DNA of 64,000 bases from Symbiodinium natans (taxonomy: Eukaryota; Sar; Dinophyceae; Suessiales; Symbiodiniaceae): the NCBI GenBank assembly GCA_905221605.1, contig CAJNDS010001446.1:412927-476926 (forward strand). Reading direction: 5' to 3'. Within the stretch, counting starts at the first letter, position 1. Each line of letters begins with the position of its first letter. Shown piece after piece: positions 60,166 to 64,000 of this stretch. The notes under the pieces are model-generated. The model did no database searches and was not told where the DNA came from. It saw nothing but the letters and a program-made list of their open reading frames with translations. The position numbers and the translations under genes are program-made.

Positions 60166-60233
60166 GCCCAGCTGAGCCGTGGTCTCGGCTCTACCCAGGG
60201 GCCTGGCTCCCAGCTGTGGCTTGTTATGAGTAG
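60166..60233 (+). CDS. Candidate exon b3
   Basis: CTTGAGAG acceptor; ends GAGTAG before GCTTTGG, a GC-type donor. 68 nt in phase 0: AQLSRGLGSTQGPGSQLWLV then MS with two bases over, which join the single leading base of b4 as an Arg codon. Confidence 0.35.
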
Positions 60234-60885
60234 GCTTTGGAGTTTTTAGGGTTTTTCGGGTTTTGGAGGGTTTTTAGGGTTTTAAGGTTTTTAGGGTTTT
60301 GGGGGGTTTGGAGGGGTTTTAAGGTTTTGAGGGTGTTTAGGGTGTTTAGGGTTTAGGGTTTGGGGTTGAGGGATCAGCGTTCAGGGTTTCGGGTTTAGGG
60401 TTCGGCTTCTACGGTATGGCGTGTCGTGGCACATATCATGCACATGAATGAGGTAAATTCCTTATTTGAGGGGGCGCGGGGCTTACTAGGGTTAGCGTTC
60501 GGCTCGTCGCTTTTTCTCGCGAAAGGTTTCGGGGTTTAGGTTTAGGCTTTGGGGTTGAGGGTTGAGGGTTGAGGGTAGGCTAGTAGGATGGCACCCCTCT
60601 TTTCAAGCATCGCTCCTTCTTTAGTAGGTATGGTCGTTGGTGAAGGGGATGCATCCGCGCACACCCAGACTCGTAACTTAGAACCTGTGGAGCTCCCAAA
60701 GCCCTGACCATGATAAACCCTTAATCCTGCACCCTCTCCCCTATAGGGTCCCCGAGCATTCCGACTATAGTACGTATTTTGAGGAATTTGGTGGGGGGGG
60801 GGGGGCACGATTATTTCAGGAAATGCTTCCTATGACCCTAAACCCTAAACCCTAAACCCTAAACCCTGAATATGTTGGCTTGCAG

Positions 60886-60931
60886 GTCGGATGCCTTGAT
60901 CGCGGCAGCATCAGGAGGCGGGCTTGGGTAG
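60886..60931 (+). CDS. Candidate terminal exon b4
   Basis: TTGGCTTGCAG acceptor, the best in the chain. After one leading base SDALIAAASGGGLG and TAG. It completes the b1-b4 model of about 70 residues of unknown function; upstream exons would be needed for a start. Confidence 0.35.
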
Positions 60932-61235
60932 CCTCTCACACGGGGTTCCGGGATTTAGGGTTTGGGGTTTAGGGTTTAGGTTTGGGGTTTAGGGGTCGGC
61001 AGAACAGTTTTTAGGCTCCTTGGGTTCAGCTCCCCATGTATATAAGCCCCAAACCCCAACCTGAAGGTGATTGTGATTTTGGAACTTGGTGGCTGAGGGC
61101 TTCCTCACGTTTTCCTCGTGTAGTTGGACTTAATTCGAGTTGCGGACCCAAGAGGCCTCAGGCCTCTGTCAAGTAACTGGGGCTGGTTGCAGGATTTTGC
61201 AGATCGGCCAGGCAAAAGACGTCCGAGCATAGGCC

Positions 61236-61511
61236 TTGGTACGTTCGAAAGACGGACCTCTGCCTGCATATGATAGGTTAGTGCACCCTCCGTCTCAGAC
61301 GAAGAGCCTTCGTAACGAGCTCGCTGTGCTGTTTTTGAGCCGGTCTCTGTTGCAGAACCTCTCCTGGCTTGTGTTGGCCTGGTATGTATTTCAAGATGGG
61401 CCTGACGCAAGAATGTTGGCGTTGTGTCTTGCATTTGGCTTGCAAGTTGCGTTTCTCAGGCGTCACCTCGCCGAGCATAGGGCGGGTACTCGGGGGCTTT
61501 ATACTCCCTGA
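61236..61511 (+). CDS. Hypothetical hydrophobic open frame
   Basis: 91 codons from a TTG, directly after an in-frame TAG, to TGA. Residues about 28-75 are rich in L, A, V and W (FLSRSLLQNLSWLVLAWYVF, then MLALCLAFGLQVAFL), like two membrane segments. No ATG start. A 109-codon frame overlaps on the - strand. Possibly an exon. Confidence 0.25.
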   Translation: MVRSKDGPLPAYDRLVHPPSQTKSLRNELAVLFLSRSLLQNLSWLVLAWYVFQDGPDARMLALCLAFGLQVAFLRRHLAEHRAGTRGLYTP

Positions 61512-61930
61512 ATCCGAAACCCTAAGCCCTAATCCTAAACCCTAAACCCCCTCCCCCTCCCCTCCCCCTTGCCCCTCCCCTCGCCCCACCCCCCAGTGCA
61601 GACGTCCGTTGGGTTCCCGAAGTTCGAAGGAAGTAGAGAGCAGGAGGAATGTTAGGGAACGTTGGCAACCCTAAACCCTGACCTTCCCGAAACCCCAAAC
61701 AACCCTAAAACCTAATGTAGGGTCCTTAATAGATAGAACAGAGTTTTTTTTTTTTGGGGGGGGGTATTATAGTCTATTTATAAAGGGACCAAAAGGGAAT
61801 ACTTTTAGTAACCATTCCGACTCCGTTAGTAAAACGTCCTAGTTACCCTAAACCCTAGCCCTAAACCCTAAAACCCTAAACCCTAAACCCTTTGGGATAG
61901 CAAACCCTTTGGGATAGCAAACCCTTTCGG

Positions 61931-62049
61931 ATCCCGAAACCCTAAACCCTAAACCCTAAACCTAAACCCTAAACCCTAAACCCTAAACCCTAAACCCTAA
62001 ACCCTAAACCCTAAACCCTAAACCCTAAACCCTAAACCCTAAACCCTAG
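61931..62049. repeat. Telomere-like array, CCCTAAA x ~17
   Basis: Follows two direct copies of CCCTTTGGGATAGCAAA at about 61886-61925. Confidence 0.9.
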
Positions 62050-62072
62050 CCCCGTGGAAAAGCCGTTCGCAG

Positions 62073-62115
62073 GCCCCGCGGTCGAAGTGCCTCGGCCCCC
62101 TACCCAGGCGGAAGG
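62073..62115 (+). CDS. Candidate short exon, frame unresolved
   Basis: CCGTTCGCAG acceptor and GCGGAAGG before GTTTAGGG. 43 nt, open in all three frames; with two leading bases PAVEVPRPPTQAE. Splice signals are good but the reading is not fixed. Confidence 0.25.
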
Positions 62116-63055
62116 GTTTAGGGTTTAGGGTTTAGGGTTTGGGGTTTAGGGTTTAGGGTTTAGGGTTTAGGGTTTGGGGTTTGGGGTTTAGGGTTTAGGG
62201 TTCAGGGTTCAGGGTTCAGGGTTTGGGGTTTAGGGTTCATGCCGGGCTATGGCTGTGGGACTCAGAGTTTAGGAATCTGGGTTTTGTTTTCGGCTTTTTA
62301 AGTCAAAAGCCCTACACCCGAATCCCCCAAAAGGCTTCTCAGGTTTCGTGGTTAGGGCTTCTGGAGTCTGTGGGGCCAATACAGGAGCCTAAAAGAACTC
62401 ATTGCCAGTAAGCCGTCGCCTTACGGCCTCTGATATGGTCACTTCTCTAAAGTATGGTCCCATTTTGGGATCCTTATGATACTGCGGCCCGTCTTATTTC
62501 GGGTACCCAAGAAGGACCATCATTTTGAGAACTGCCCAGATCATTACTGGTATCAACTGCTCCCCAATGGGCTCACGGGAAGCTTGGGGGCGCTCGTGCT
62601 GCAGAGGGGACACCGATGATGTAGCCAGAGCATCAAAGGATCACACCGGGTGATTTCATGCTGAGCCCCTAAACTCCCCTAAACTCTAAAGTCCTACAGT
62701 CGGAAAAATCCTAAGCCCTAACCTCCTAAACCCTAAACTCCTGAACTCTAAACCCTAATGAAGTCAATCCGTCAGAGCCCCAATGCCTTGCTGCATTCTC
62801 GGCCCAGAGAGTCTCCCCCTGAGCTTTGACCGCTGACCCGCTGAGCCCTTCTTCCCTTTGACGCTGTGCCGCGGGGGATTGGGGGATGGGATTTAGGGAT
62901 TAGGGTTTAGGGGCTTAGGGTTTAGGGGCTTAGGGTTTACGGGCTTAGGGTTTAGGGGCTTAAGGTTTAGGGGCTCAGGCTTTAGGGTTTTCGGATTTAA
63001 GGGTGTGGGCTTCGGGGTTTCGGATTCGGTTTGTTTGGGCCTTAAGGCTGGACAG

Positions 63056-63127
63056 TTTGATTGCATTCGGGCCGGCATGGCGGCTGCACTTGCCCATGTG
63101 CTGGGACAGACGGCTGAGAGCTCCTAA
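63056..63127 (+). CDS. Candidate terminal exon
   Basis: AAGGCTGGACAG acceptor; phase 0 reads FDCIRAGMAAALAHVLGQTA then ESS and TAA at 63125. Well-balanced sequence with no low complexity, flanked on the right by CCCTAAG units. Confidence 0.35.
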   Translation, partial: FDCIRAGMAAALAHVLGQTAESS

Positions 63128-63317
63128 GCCCTAGGCCCTAAACCCAGCCCTAAGCCCAGGCCAGAAGTTCCCAAACCTCGGGACCGGAAAACCTTATGAC
63201 TTATGTCGAAAGCCGCTTTCTGTTTTGTCTTGTACCTTTAGTTGAAGTCCTCATTCCAGAAGCTACAGAAGCTCTTGTTCAACCCAAAGGCAGAGGGAAT
63301 CACATCCAAGGAAAACC

Positions 63318-63400
63318 ATGCTCCGTGTGTTGGCAGCGGCGGCCGTGGGTCTGGCAGGTCTCCTCCGCCTCGTTTTGCAAGGGGTGCTGCGTGTGTGCAA
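63318..63400 (+). CDS. Candidate first exon with signal-like N-terminus
   Basis: ATG in context AACCATGC opens a frame reading MLRVLAAAAVGLAGLLRLVL then QGVLRVCKP: a short basic start and an Ala/Leu/Val core like a signal peptide or membrane anchor. A competing frame from 63242 (SSFQKLQKLLFNPKAEG) is open through the same bases and runs into the CCCTAAA repeat, so the choice is not settled. Confidence 0.3.
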
Positions 63401-63605
63401 ACCCTAAAACCCTCAAACCCTAAAACCCTCAAACCCTAAAACCCTAAACCCTAAACCCTAAACCCTAAAACCCCTAAACCCTAAACCCTAAAACCCTAAA
63501 CCCTAAAGTCCAAACATGCGACGCGCGCAAATCATCCCGGAAGCTTTTGCACGACCGCAAGGCCCTCACACACCCGTGAGAGGTATGTGCTGCGCATAGC
63601 TGCTT

Positions 63606-63714
63606 CCCAGAGAGCCCAATACCCCTTAAATAAGGAATATACCTTAAATCAGATTCAGGATCCCTATATGATTTAAGGTATATTCCTTATTTAAGAGGAA
63701 TTGGGCTCTTTGGG
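63606..63714. mobile_element. Family C palindrome
   Basis: CCCAGAGAGCCCAATACCCC and GGAATTGGGCTCTTTGGG arms; inner TTAAATAAGGAATATACC against GGTATATTCCTTATTTAA. It shares the inner arms, but not the outer tips, with 16334. Confidence 0.7.
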
Positions 63715-64000
63715 TTAAGGCTTGTGCGCCTTGATCTGTTCTCATGGTCGCCGGGCACCCTAGATAAAAAGGGCTGGAATGTATAGCCCTAAGCCCGTAT
63801 ACACCCTGAACCCTAAAACGTAAACCCCAAACCCTAAGAGAGCTGCACCCCACCCACCCCCGCCCCCCCCAAAGTCGTCCATCGAAAACCCCCACTTCCC
63901 GACCTCGGGTTCCGCGGAGCCGATGTTGCCTCCACGCAACCCCACTCGGGGGTTGGGTGTTCTTGGGTTTAGGGTTTTGGGGTGTAGGCCCTACACCCTA

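Larger units (their letters stand above)
58700..64000. repeat. Mosaic of telomere-like arrays and candidate exons
   Basis: Arrays at 58883-59056, 59226-59335, 59466-59525, 59764-59935, 60065-60120, 60240-60360 (degenerate), 60836-60867, 61857-62049, 62115-62235, 62890-62990 and 63400-63510. G-runs at 60791-60805 and 61755-61765. Stretches 61000-61230, 61510-61850 and 62240-62880 hold no identifiable gene; a short frame NGLTGSLGALVLQRGHR ends in TGA at about 62608. Confidence 0.75.

Overview
The window looks like nuclear DNA from a dinoflagellate. Three things point that way: the plant/alga-type telomere unit CCCTAAA/TTTAGGG scattered throughout in both orientations; a Ty1/copia-type LTR retrotransposon whose polyprotein has the zinc-knuckle/methyltransferase-like/integrase/RT layout I associate with dinoflagellate copia elements; and a 12-base exact match to the 3' end of the dinoflagellate trans-spliced leader (TTTTGGCTCAAG) inside both LTRs. 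The species cannot be told. No rRNA, tRNA, CRISPR or prokaryotic gene was seen.

Layout. 1-28782 is a mosaic of telomere-like arrays (tens to about 300 bp), short unique islands, small palindromic MITE-like elements, tandem repeats (8.1-8.8 kb hairpin repeats, 8.8-10.05 kb AT-rich satellite, 10.3-10.6 kb TA tracts) and one array-free stretch (4.9-6.24 kb). 28783-38610 is a nearly intact LTR retrotransposon: 173-bp LTRs differing at one base, a primer-binding site matching a Met-tRNA anticodon loop, and three long reading frames, each shifted -1 from the one before. They encode Gag; zinc fingers + two tandem retropepsin-like domains + a cytosine-methyltransferase-like domain; and integrase + a 2OG-Fe(II)-oxygenase-like domain + RT + RNase H + a membrane/zinc tail. 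38611-51300 is mosaic again, followed by a 166-bp G-rich tract and GC-rich tandem repeats (51.4-52.4 kb). Next come mosaic (52.5-55.0 kb), an array-free region with degraded reading frames and a minisatellite (55.0-58.7 kb), and mosaic to the end.

Main proposal. Many unique islands (40-130 bp) between arrays look like small exons on the + strand. They are typically preceded by CCCTAAA arrays ending in AG and followed by GTTTAGGG, so the telomere repeat itself supplies the GT donor and the intron ends are inverted copies of each other. Best cases: an exon pair at 42238-42301/42408-42537, separated by a 106-nt intron that is almost pure telomere-like repeat; a four-exon chain at 58790-60931 that keeps phase and ends in a stop; and a run of coiled-coil-encoding exons at 45.5-49.3 kb. 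Separately, telomere-like arrays sit inside several MITE-like palindromes, once with an 8-bp duplication, which suggests the arrays insert into DNA. All exon models rest on reading frame, splice dinucleotides and phase only; no transcript or homology data were available.
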